From the NCBI GenBank assembly GCA_949130485.1, contig OX422186.1, positions 7,440,792 to 7,504,791 of the forward strand: a stretch of 64,000 nucleotides of DNA. The letters run 5' to 3'. The stretch comes from Agelas oroides (lineage: Eukaryota; Porifera; Demospongiae; Agelasida; Agelasidae). This document shows, piece by piece, positions 30,301 to 39,766 of this stretch (position 1 is the first letter of the stretch; each line of letters begins with the position of its first letter). The notes beneath the pieces were generated by a model. That model saw only the letters and a list, made by a program, of their open reading frames with translations, did no database searches and was not told the DNA's origin. The position numbers and the translations under genes were made by a program.

Positions 30301-33300
30301 GTGTGCCACTATATATCTACCATGATGTAGGTCATAGATCATCCAAGTTCTATCATTGGGACGGAATTAGAAGAGCTTTTGCATGATGATGCCATAATTA
30401 TATCTGCTTAATGTGTGAGTGCATCATCATGATGTAATGATGACATCACAATATGATGAGGCCATAGATAATGTGATCTGGCCTATCAACATACAGCAAA
30501 TGAGAACTCTCCAGCTGAGTCATACATCCCACAGGAGTGCATGAGAGTCAGAGAATTACGCACAGCATCAGCTCCAAGCACCTGCATGTGTATACAAGAC
30601 ATGCAATCATTAATACTTGGTACGAGGATAGACTACTACATGCATGGATCATGCATTTGAAGGATTCCAGCAAAACATGAATTTGGCTGCAAACGAAATT
30701 CATGTTTGTGCCAAAAAGGTGGTACTCTGGCTATATTCATGTATTATGTGTATATGTTAAGTATGTATTATGTACGAGCAAAGTAACCGCACCCCAAGAT
30801 GCTCATAGGAGGTTAGTGCTGCAGGTTTACCTTGGCTCGAACACTTTAGAGTTCAGTGCTATACATAGGTGAAATCTTTGTTAGTAGGCTTTAGGAAAAC
30901 AATGTATGCATTCAATGTAGCCACTAGGTGGGGCTATGAGGTTATAAGTTACATAACACAGACAGGAATGACAATGAATCATAGTTCACCCACACTACTC
31001 ATAGGTGTGCCATTTTATAGTATACACGTGAATTTCACCATCTATCATTATCTAAAGTAGTCAGAAAGTCCTGCAGCAAGAGTAATATTAGCAGAGGCAT
31101 TTTTCCGTGTGCTGTTTGATGGCAATTACTAGGCAAATGTTTTCACTGTGGATTAACCCTATGATTATACTAGCCTCGTTCCCAGGCCTTCCTGTCTCCA
31201 GTTTTTGATCGCTTGCAGTATGCAAAAACAGAGGGAGAAGCATTTATCATGTGAATGTCTACCTAGGTAGACAGAGGGGAGAGGAACCCTTGAACGAAAG
31301 AGCACGTTGGAGTTGCCACTCATTGTACAGGATGAAGAACGTGTGTGTGATATGCGTTCTTTTGTTCAAGGGCCCCTCCCCCCTCTGTCTACCAAGGTAG
31401 GTAGACATTGACGTCACTCATGTGATAAAAGCTCCCAGGCCTTTCCCCTCTGTTTTTGCATACTGCAAGCAATCAAAAACTGGAGGCGGGAAGGCCTGGG
31501 AATGAGGCTATGATTATACAGTACGTACATGTACGTATGCCATATACACACATTGTCTTAGCAAGCTATTTGATATTATACAAGCATGTACATACCTTAT
31601 TCTCTGCTATGGGGCAGTATCCTCCATTAGCTAGGGTAGCAGCCATGACTGCACCTCTGTTGCAGTCCACTTCAACTGCGCAGAGCTGTATGTAAATCAT
31701 ACACAAGTCATGACACAATCAGACAGCCAGCATCTTATACTTACTACACAGAACAGCAGTACTTGGCAATTTGTTACCAATAAGTGCATATGCAAGGTTC
31801 AAAAGGCATCGTATTACGTGAGTTACAGGTCACAATATGTGAAACCTAAGAACTGGAATCCTACAGCAGTCTCTTGACTCCTACATGGCCTGCATTCTAG
31901 TAACCGCCATGACCGTAGAGTAGCCTCATTCCCAGGCCTTCTAACCACTGCATTTGTTGCTTGCAGTACTAACTTATCCTTCATTAGTACTGCCACCATA
32001 GGTAGAAGAGTGGTAGGACTGTCCTAGTACTCTGGTATGGCAAGCAACAAACGCTGGGATTAGACAGTCTGAAAACGAGACTATCTGATAGAACTAGATT
32101 GAACGAAGGCCTTCTTACACATTGCACTAGCTACCATGCATGCCATAGCTAGCATCAAAGTCTTGTGCAGAAACAATGCATTTTCATTAGCTGCTTTGTA
32201 CCACCGTGTGTGAGAACAGCTGCCAGCTTCTGTGTGTTACACCCGATATAACTTCCATTCAAATGACGGTATTTGAAATTAGCATACCAGCACTTATACA
32301 GAAAGAATGACAACTTCGTTTCACAGTGTACAGGAAGTACACATGTAGAGATGCGTGTAGCCAGCAAGAATTCAGGGCCAACAGAAACCAGGGCCAGGAC
32401 GTAGACTAATTAGCTATGTCAAATACATATAACACTGCATATTTATATATATTGGCATACCCTAGTGTAAAACTTCAGAGTGTCTTCAAGTGATGTTCCA
32501 GGTGGAAAAACCTACAAGAACGGTAATAGTACCAGTAGGCAAGCACTTGTGTGGCTAAAATAATGGTGAAGGGTGACATGCTGATGAAAGTCATCCATAT
32601 GAAGTATGCAACATGACATGATGATGATAAAGTATGGTCTGCATGCAAGGTCCCCTATACCTCCATGTCCATCATGTAATGCATCAGTGCATTGTTTCTG
32701 TGAGCAGTTTCCATCTCTGAATCACACCTGCATACGGACATAAAGTGAGCTTGAGCATCATACTAATCAGTGCATGCATTTAGTACCAAAGTGGAAGGCA
32801 CTGGAGAGACTTATCAAGCGCTACCACCACCAAGTCTGCATGCACTGCATGTAGAATTCGTATTGCATGGGGATCTTGTACATTATTACATGATATGGGA
32901 ACATTATTAGTGAAATGTGAAGATGCTTGTTGTACTGAGATGATAGGTGACGAAAATATGTTACTTTACATCACACTTTACACCGTATGTTACTTACGTC
33001 ATGATGTCACATTTTATGGAGCGCTCCGGCACACCAGCCATAGCACAGTACTTTTGTAACATCTACATAGCAGAAGACACTCGTAACTCGGCAACTAACT
33101 CACTTCAATTTAGGGTGTTATTAATGTATATATACTGTGTTATTATATACTCCATCCCCATTCAGTATGAAATATTAAGCAGGTCATCTTATAGTCTCGA
33201 ACCCAGATCCTTTCTTTGGAGGAGGATCTGGCCTCAAAAAGAGGGAGGTTTAGGTTCGAGACTAGTTATTCTGAAAATATGAACCTTAAATAGCAGAGAC

Positions 33301-36300
33301 AGCGTGGAGTCATAGCCCCAGGACAAAGGAGCAACATTAAGTCCTTGCTGACTTTGGATTTCCTTGATTGTTGAATGAAACGAATCAACTTACAAAGTTT
33401 ACTCTGTCTGTGATGGAGTGCAATGGATTGATCAGGGAGCACAGTGTAATTGCCCCAGCATTGATCATCGGATTATGGGGTTTCCCTGCACGTCAGGAGT
33501 GAGAAATAACAGTGGCAGAGAATTCTACTAATGAAAATGATGTCCCTTAAACAAAACAGTGTCAAATGTATAGAGGAACTGTGTGAGGTTCTTCTACAGG
33601 TATCTATCCTCTGCTCCCAGATTAAACTCAACTAACCTTCTGAGTTTAGGAACAAGGAGTTGAAAGATGCACCACTAGGCTCCTTCCCAATGTACTGATG
33701 AATCTAAATCGTGTGTGAATATGATATGTCCAGTATGAGAGTATCTCTCTGTACCTCAATGTGAATGGCTATACAAGTGTAGGCTTTAGTTTCATGTCTC
33801 TCTCTCACCAAATCGGCTCCATATTTATCCACTGCTATGGCATAGCTGAAACACTTTCCACCAGACTGTAGAGTGAAATTGACATCAGCATTCCCAACTG
33901 AATGTCTGCAAGTTAGGAAGCATACAACATCTGTGATCTGTTTTGTGAATTCATTTAACTGTAGTCTCGATCCCAGACCCTCAGTGGTAGTGTGTACCAT
34001 ACTGAGGGTCCGGGAACGAGACTATTATAATAGTTACAAATGGGTAACCACTAGTCTCATTCCCAGACTCTCAATACTGAGGGCCTGGAAACGAGATTAA
34101 GAAATCAGCAGAAAAAAAGGCATAGTACAACTTCAGCAAGAGACTGCCACCGAAGACAATTATAAACGGATGGAGAAGCCCAAGGCTCGGGCAGAAGGAT
34201 GATGTAACCATTGTTAACTAGTTGGAATCTTGTGGGATTGAAGGACTTGGAAATGACCAGCCTAATGTGGCAAAGGTCACAATAAGATCATAAGTATACC
34301 ATATAGTGGAGCAACTATTTTCTGGGAATTCTTTGTGACAACTTCCAGGCCAGCCAGAGACTTTAATTAGGTTCCCTTCCAACGAAGCTGCCAGCTAATA
34401 CTTGGAGACATCAAAGACCTCCTGTGGTTTAGCTGCATTCCAATGTGGTTACTAAATGACACTATATACACACTTTGATGTGCATACACATAGTATGTTG
34501 GTATGTCAATAGGTTAATTAACTGTGACCTATCCCTATCACATTTCACTGTTCATTGTGCTAGTAGTGGAGCAATTTTTCTCCTGCAACGTTTTCAAAGT
34601 CTCAGGAGGCTAGGGGATAATTTATCAAGGAGTATTTCTTTGAAGAAGACGATTACAATTACTGTCAAACATTACGCAGTCCTTAAATTTGTTTCTTCAA
34701 CCACTACAACCCTGCAGTTTAGATGCAAACATTCTAGCACACAGTGTAGCTTTTGGCCCCACCCAGTTTTTCCATTGTTTGCAGTATCTCCACTTTTCCG
34801 TACTGCAAACAACAGAAAGCTAGTTTGGGGCCACTAATGAGACCTGCATGTTACATGTGAGTAATATAGGCCACAACATTCTGGTATAAAGCTCTACCTC
34901 TGTCCATCCACAGTGCACAGTGATATTCCCCAGTGGTTTTTGTCTGCTCGAGCTAGCTCAGGGATGTAGCTAGCATTCTGGGAAATAAACACACAAGCAC
35001 TGTAACACTTGTCAGCCACTTCTCAATGCACAAATCATCCAACACACTTCTAGTTGTTCTTCATACATAGATATGAAAGGACAGAGATGTACTGCAACAT
35101 GTTAGCATACATGCTTGTACAATGCTCTTTCACAATCATATCTAACAGCTCCCTAGATACTGTACTGTGTACTGTATGTGTTGGTCTGACACTCAATTGT
35201 ATCCATCAGCTTTACAGTAGTACTCACTTCGCCATCAGTAACGGGAAGACACTCTTGGTAGAGTTGGTCAATCTTCTCTCTAAAGCTCTCAAAATCTGGA
35301 ATGACAAACTGTCCCCTCAGTGCCTTTTCAATCAGAGGACCATTAGCCGACACTGCCCTGGAATGATTACATATCGTAGTCAGTAAGACTGAGTATATAG
35401 CAAACCACAACATCCAAGAACTAAGCGCCCCACCACATAGGTCTCAATTCATATTGTAGGGATGTTTCAGCCAAAGGACTATCCTGTGGTTACCATTACA
35501 GTGTTGGTGTCAGTGAAAATAGAACCCATTCATTAGCACAGTCACAATCACACCCATGACTTTTTGGTAGGTTATAAAGTGTGATATGTTTACAATGTTC
35601 TTATTATGCTGTGTATTGCAGAGGTGAGAGTGAGAGGTATTTAGCAGCACTTAGCACTTCCCACATTGTGTGAAATGTGATACACAGTAATGTTCCCTCA
35701 TAATGTGACTTGCGCTAGCTCACGCTGAAGGGTAAAAATATGTCCAAAACCAACAAGGTTCTAATTGTAAAGAAGACAGCTACACAAACTCACTCGGTGA
35801 ACTTCTGTGATGCAAGAATTCCTTCTGTATTCGTATCTTTGAGTTTGCTCAAGACATGCTGTAGTCGAGGATCGTCTTGTCTTAAACCTGTGGTCTTGAG
35901 ATCCTGAAGAACCAGTTTATAGTTAGAAGTATTGTTGTGACTGCAGCTGTGCAATTCTATATGTAAATCTCCTAAGAACTTACTAGTGGTAAAAGAAAGC
36001 TATCCGTCAAAATTGATTTCTCACATCTCCACTAGTCTACAGTGCATTTCAATTAAAATATCTATCATAACAAATCTACCTATCTACTTCTGCTCTCTTT
36101 ACCATCATCTATTATGTTATTACCTTGATGAAGCGCCTGACGGCTACTTGACCATCAGCATTCCCATACACCTTCAAGAGCTTCTCCTCGTAACGGGAGA
36201 TGGAATTGGATAAATACCTGATGAAGCATTTTCCTTCTGCTGCCGTCAGTCGCCAAGTGCCAAAAGAACACAACGTAGAACGATAAAATCTTAGAGCCAT
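27396..36300 (-). CDS. GLS: Mitochondrial glutaminase (kidney-type), about 534 aa
   Basis: Hydrolyses glutamine to glutamate and ammonia in mitochondria. Exons: 36124-36300, 35794-35903, 35228-35357, 34898-34977, 33809-33905, 33637-33703, 33394-33485, 32998-33062, 32661-32727, 32461-32511, 31596-31685, 30495-30581, 30031-30162, 29317-29364, 29093-29154, 28256-28332, 27818-27881, 27396-27504. All junctions are GT-AG; the donor of 29317-29364 is uncertain. The N terminus ([18 protein letters not shown]) is basic with no acid, like a presequence. The serine beta-lactamase-like core keeps the Ser-x-x-Lys pair ([11 protein letters not shown]), [10 protein letters not shown], the Glu/Asn motif ([11 protein letters not shown]), [16 protein letters not shown] and [10 protein letters not shown]. 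Ankyrin repeats at the C terminus ([31 protein letters not shown]) match the animal enzyme. Confidence 0.93.
28375..28630. repeat. 15-bp minisatellite in glutaminase intron
   Basis: About 17 units of CACACACCTACACCA. Open frames across it on both strands are repeat artefacts. Confidence 0.95.
28671..28730. mobile_element. Short foldback element (no clear TSD)
   Basis: AGCCTTGTTCCCAGGC...AGAGCCTGGGAACAA is a 60-bp inverted repeat of the TAGCCTCG family with a worn right end. Confidence 0.6.
28987..29075. mobile_element. Foldback MITE with imperfect 9-bp TSD
   Basis: TAGGCTCGTTCTCAGG...GGCCTGGGGACAAGGCTA (89 bp), flanked by TAGAAGCTG (28978-28986) and TAGAACCTG (29076-29084). It lies in a glutaminase intron, with its duplicated flank close to the exon at 29093. 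Confidence 0.75.
29640..30024. repeat. 45-bp minisatellite in glutaminase intron
   Basis: About eight units of 45 bp (CTCAGTCGGCTAACACAAG...), with a GGC/ACC variant at one position. The last unit runs to the donor of exon 30031-30162. The 154 and 170 aa frames are artefacts of a period divisible by three. Confidence 0.95.
31171..31510. mobile_element. Foldback MITE with 9-bp TSD (TGATTATAC)
   Basis: A 340-bp near-palindrome with ends TAGCCTCGTTCCCAGGCC and GGCCTGGGAATGAGGCTA. Flanking duplications of TGATTATAC lie at 31162-31170 and 31511-31519. The arms include TTTTTGATCGCTTGCAGTA and TCTACCTAGGTAGACA. It is in a glutaminase intron and has no coding capacity. Confidence 0.9.
31921..32085. 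mobile_element. Diverged foldback element
   Basis: TAGCCTCATTCCCAGGCC with the internal GTTGCTTGCAGTACT is partly mirrored by AGTACTCTGGTATGGCAAGC and CGAGACTA. I find no target duplication, so it is older or rearranged. Confidence 0.5.
33192..33264. mobile_element. Short foldback element, TAGTCTCG ends
   Basis: TAGTCTCGAACCCAGATCC and the mirrored GGTTCGAGACTA bound 73 bp in a glutaminase intron. No target duplication is evident. Confidence 0.55.
33962..34098. mobile_element. Two short foldback elements side by side
   Basis: 33962-34024 (TAGTCTCGATCCCAGACCCTCAG... ...CGGGAACGAGACTA) and about 34052-34098 (TAGTCTCATTCCCAGACTC... ...CTGGAAACGAGATTA) are both hairpins with the family end sequence. 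Neither has a clear target duplication. Confidence 0.6.
34738..34836. mobile_element. Foldback element, related end type
   Basis: TAGCTTTTGGCCCCACCC... is mirrored by GGGGCCACTA, with inner TTGTTTGCAGTA / TACTGCAAACAA arms. It shares the inner motif of the TAGCCTCG family but has different ends. Similar material is at 63893-64000. Confidence 0.5.
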
Positions 36301-36682
36301 TTGCAGTGCTAGAGCAGTAAGTATAAGATAAACGCCGCTACTTTATATGCCGGAAGTTCGCAAGAGCCATTTCCGGGCGTGAGATGTTTAGTAATGAACT
36401 CAAAATCACCGAGCAACGGGACCAAGCCCGAACCGCAATTACTTATGAATATTCAACAGAAGACGTATGATGACGTAATGCAACATGAACAGCTGTGAAT
36501 TCGCGTTCCCAGTAGCCCCCTTACGTCTCCGCACCAGGCTCCGTTTTGGGTGGGGCCTGGGGACGAGGCTACGTTCCCAGGCCCTCTTCCTGGGAATGGA
36601 ACTTCCCACATGTCCTCATCATGACGTAATGGGGACGGGTATGCCCCCCCTCGGGAAACTCCTGATCGCAAAAGACAAGGTC
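36301..36682. promoter_or_regulatory. Shared divergent promoter, glutaminase / TRIM-NHL
   Basis: 382 bp between the glutaminase ATG (36300) and the TRIM-NHL ATG (36683). It includes CRE-like TGACGTAA words (near 36472 and 36623) and contains the foldback MITE at 36513-36571. Bidirectional use is inferred from spacing. Confidence 0.55.
36513..36571. mobile_element. 59-bp foldback MITE with 9-bp TSD, nested in another
   Basis: TAGCCCCCTTACGTCTCC...GGGGACGAGGCTA is flanked by CGTTCCCAG at 36504-36512 and 36572-36580. The duplicated target is itself the family end motif and continues into CCAGGCCCTCTTCCTGGGAATGG, a small hairpin, so this element appears to have landed in an older relative. It is in the 5' leader of the TRIM-NHL gene. 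Confidence 0.8.
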
Positions 36683-39043
36683 ATGGCTGAAGGTGGCAGC
36701 ACGACTACCCTGGAGAAGTTCCGGGAAGAGCTGACTTGTTCCATTTGTACAAATCTGTTCGAGGAACCGAAAACATTAAATTGCCTACACACCTTTTGCC
36801 TACCATGCATCGAAAAGCACGTAGAGAAACGACCGTTGGATCACGAAAGCGGGGATTCGCGCGAGAACTTAACCTGCCCTCTATGCCGACACTATCAACG
36901 CTTGCAGGATGCAGATGCGAAAAACCTCAAAACAAACGAAAGTTACAAGAACATGGTCAGCCATCTTACTCTGGAGGATAAGGTAGTATCCGAGCAAGGA
37001 GTGAAATGCGCCGAGTGCGAGGAGAGCAACGCCGCTCTGTTCTGTACAAATTGCAACTACCCCCTTTGCGAAGTCTGCAAGGAACACCATACGAGACATC
37101 GAAAAACCAAGGGGCACATGCTGCTACCACTAAACGAGATTCGCCCAAAAGCAGGTAGCAGCGAAGGCTTTGAGGGGGTATGCCACAAAACGTGGATGTG
37201 TGACTCCCACAGTAGTGAAGTTTGCATATACTGCATGAGATGTGATGTGGTGATATGTCGTGATTGTGCCCTCACAGATCACAACAGTCATGACAAACAG
37301 TTTGCAAAGCAACTCCTTGATAACCCTCCCAAACCCGAGAATGACTACAAGGGCCAAATCCAACAACACTCAACTCAAACAAAGACAGTTCTGACTGATT
37401 TCAAGAACGCGACCAAAGGTGTTGAGAACATGCAATGCCTACTTGAGAAGAGCAAAAAGGATACTGATCAAGCCATTGTTACTCGATATGATGAAATCAA
37501 GGCAGAGCTCGATCGACAAAAAGCAGCTCTGCTACAGAAAGTTCAGGCTATTTTTGAAGCCAAAGCAGTCATCCTAAAAGAACAACGGGAAGAGCTCCAA
37601 GGCATCACAAAATCACTGGAAGAATCGCTGAAATTCACCGATGATATCCTCACAGTTGGCATCCCAGAAGAAATCCTTTTCCTCAAGACCCAAATGATCA
37701 GGCGGTTGGAGATGCTCTGCAATGAGTACAAGCAGTATCCTCTTGAGCCACGTGACAATGACATCATCAATTTCATGAAGAACGAATGTTTCGATTCGAG
37801 GGATGTGATTGGCACAGTTGCTGCTGATCCTCACATCAATGCCTTCACTGCTGATATTGAAAATATGCACATGATAAAAGGGGAAAAGACTGAATTCACT
37901 GTTACTTGTCGAGATATAATTGGAAATGTCCTCCGTGAGAAAGCTCACACTATCGGTGTTGAGCTCCGACCAGAACAAGGAGAGCTGGTAAAAGGAGAGG
38001 CGAAACCAACCGAGGATGGCAAGTATCAAGTTTCAGTTCAGCCTCAGAGCCCAGGACTCCATAAGATGAGTGTCTTTGTGCAAATCCGAGGTCAGAACGT
38101 TCACATCAAGAAAAGTCCCTTTGACATCAACGTTACTCCACCACTAGGCAAGAAATTCGAAGCAACAAATGTGATAGGAAGGGATCACGTACCTGAGCAA
38201 AAACTGAAAAGTCCATGGGGTATTGCTATTAGCAGGAATGGGGAAATTGTAGTATCTGACATTGAAAGCCACTGCCTAATTGTCTTTGACCAACATGGAA
38301 GATTCCTCAGAGTCATTGGCAGAGAAGGCAAGGGAAAAGTAGAGTTCAAATCTCCAAGGGGGTTAGCCTTCAATCCAAATGGGCAAATTGTTGTTGCAGA
38401 GAAGGAGAACCACCGAATCCATATCTTGTCCACAGATGGCATTTTTAAGCACAAATTTGGCGAATACGGAGGCAGCAATGGTCAGTTCCATGGACCCACT
38501 GGTGTAGCAGTAAGCAACGAGGGGACTATCTATGTCACAGATTCCATTAATCAACGTATCCAGTACTTCAAACCCAATGGTGATCTCTTGGGTACTATTG
38601 GCCAGTGGGGGGCTGAACTTGGAATGGTCAATGAGCCATATGCAATCACTATTGACAATCGAGGGAGAATTCTCATCACAGAACGGCAAGGTTGTCGAGT
38701 TCAGGTATTTGAGCGAGTAAATGAACGATCTGTAAGGTACAAGGCAGCCTTCCGTTTTGGCCAACAAGGATCTAAGAATGGTCAGTTAAATGAACCAGTT
38801 GGTATTGCGGTCGACATCGAGACGAACTACATCTATGTTACCGAACTCCAAAACCAGCGAGTTTCAATCTTCAAGGCAAATGGCGATTATGTCTCTTCGT
38901 TTGGTAGCTGTGGCTCTGACCTGACCGAGTTTCACAACCCAATTGGTATTGCAGTGCTCCCCGGATCGCGGGTTATCATAGCCGATTGCGCCAATGGTAG
39001 AATTATGGAGTTTCCAATAATTCACAAGGACAGGCAATCGTAA
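36683..39043 (+). CDS. TRIM-NHL protein: RING, two B-boxes, coiled coil, filamin, NHL; intronless, 786 aa
   Basis: Probable RING E3 ubiquitin ligase of the TRIM2/3/71 architecture. RING: C19-x2-C22, C34-x-H36-x2-C39-x2-C42, C65-x2-C68. B-box 1 is about 109-145 and B-box 2 about 173-203. A coiled coil spans about 220-370 and a filamin/ABP280 repeat about 430-535. The C-terminal NHL propeller (about 550-780) has six repeats with motifs such as SPWGIAISRNGEIVVSD and FHGPTGVAVSNEGTIYVTD. NHL domains of this class bind RNA or protein targets. I chose the ATG at 36683 (MAEGGSTTTLEKFREELTC), which starts just before the RING; the frame is open from 36485, but that extension translates a MITE. The whole protein is one exon, unlike its neighbours. 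Orthology within the TRIM-NHL family is not resolvable by eye. Confidence 0.93.
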   Translation: MAEGGSTTTLEKFREELTCSICTNLFEEPKTLNCLHTFCLPCIEKHVEKRPLDHESGDSRENLTCPLCRHYQRLQDADAKNLKTNESYKNMVSHLTLEDKVVSEQGVKCAECEESNAALFCTNCNYPLCEVCKEHHTRHRKTKGHMLLPLNEIRPKAGSSEGFEGVCHKTWMCDSHSSEVCIYCMRCDVVICRDCALTDHNSHDKQFAKQLLDNPPKPENDYKGQIQQHSTQTKTVLTDFKNATKGVENMQCLLEKSKKDTDQAIVTRYDEIKAELDRQKAALLQKVQAIFEAKAVILKEQREELQGITKSLEESLKFTDDILTVGIPEEILFLKTQMIRRLEMLCNEYKQYPLEPRDNDIINFMKNECFDSRDVIGTVAADPHINAFTADIENMHMIKGEKTEFTVTCRDIIGNVLREKAHTIGVELRPEQGELVKGEAKPTEDGKYQVSVQPQSPGLHKMSVFVQIRGQNVHIKKSPFDINVTPPLGKKFEATNVIGRDHVPEQKLKSPWGIAISRNGEIVVSDIESHCLIVFDQHGRFLRVIGREGKGKVEFKSPRGLAFNPNGQIVVAEKENHRIHILSTDGIFKHKFGEYGGSNGQFHGPTGVAVSNEGTIYVTDSINQRIQYFKPNGDLLGTIGQWGAELGMVNEPYAITIDNRGRILITERQGCRVQVFERVNERSVRYKAAFRFGQQGSKNGQLNEPVGIAVDIETNYIYVTELQNQRVSIFKANGDYVSSFGSCGSDLTEFHNPIGIAVLPGSRVIIADCANGRIMEFPIIHKDRQS

Positions 39044-39766
39044 TTTTTTTGTTTTTGTTAACAATCCCCCATTTGGTTTTCCCTGTAGTATTCTAGTCCT
39101 TATCCGACCTTTTGTACAATAACATTCAATGTTTAAATTAAATAAGTGCATTGTTGAGTTCTATGTATATGTTTGACCTCAATCATGAGTTGCATGCTAC
39201 ATGTATAACAACTTCATGGTTAAATATGGCCATAAATATGTGCTTCTTCGGTCGTGGTTCATGCCTATATATGTTCTCACCTATTCAAACACCATAACTA
39301 GTAAGTCATGCAGTTGCTATTGAAAATGTTACATGCATGCAGCTACAAGAAACCACATTGTTGCTCTAGAATGTTGAACTTGAATGTCGTGGTATTGGAA
39401 TAGTGTTGAATGGGTAATGGAGCAAAGAAGAGTTAGTGGTGTAAAGAGAGTGAGCAAAGGGTGATTAAGGCAAAGAAGGATGAGTGGTTATGAAGTCGGA
39501 GATTAGGAGTGAGTGCAGGGCAAAGAAAGGTAAGTGGTGTTGAAAGCAGAGAATTGGGTGTGTAAGTTGCATTAAAGAAGTACGTACAGCAGTACATTGG
39601 TTAGAGGCAAAAAGGACAAATGGTGATAAAGGCAGAGAAAAGAGGGAGTTGTGTTACTGAAGGCAGAAAAGGTCAGGTATTCAGAGTAAGTTGTGGTACT
39701 GTGCTTATCAGGTAATGAGGTTTGAATGTTTTGAAATGTACATGTGTACTGTGACCTACCTAGACA
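39044..39766. other. Convergent intergenic region, TRIM-NHL / HMGCL
   Basis: A possible ATTAAA polyadenylation signal lies near 39134. 39400-39690 is a degenerate purine-rich repeat of GGCAAAGAAGGATGAGTGGT-like units about 60 bp apart. No gene is seen. Confidence 0.6.

Noticed and set aside
36485..36682. Upstream start for the TRIM-NHL protein
   Set aside because: The extra residues translate foldback MITE sequence. The ATG at 36683 directly precedes the RING domain as in family members.
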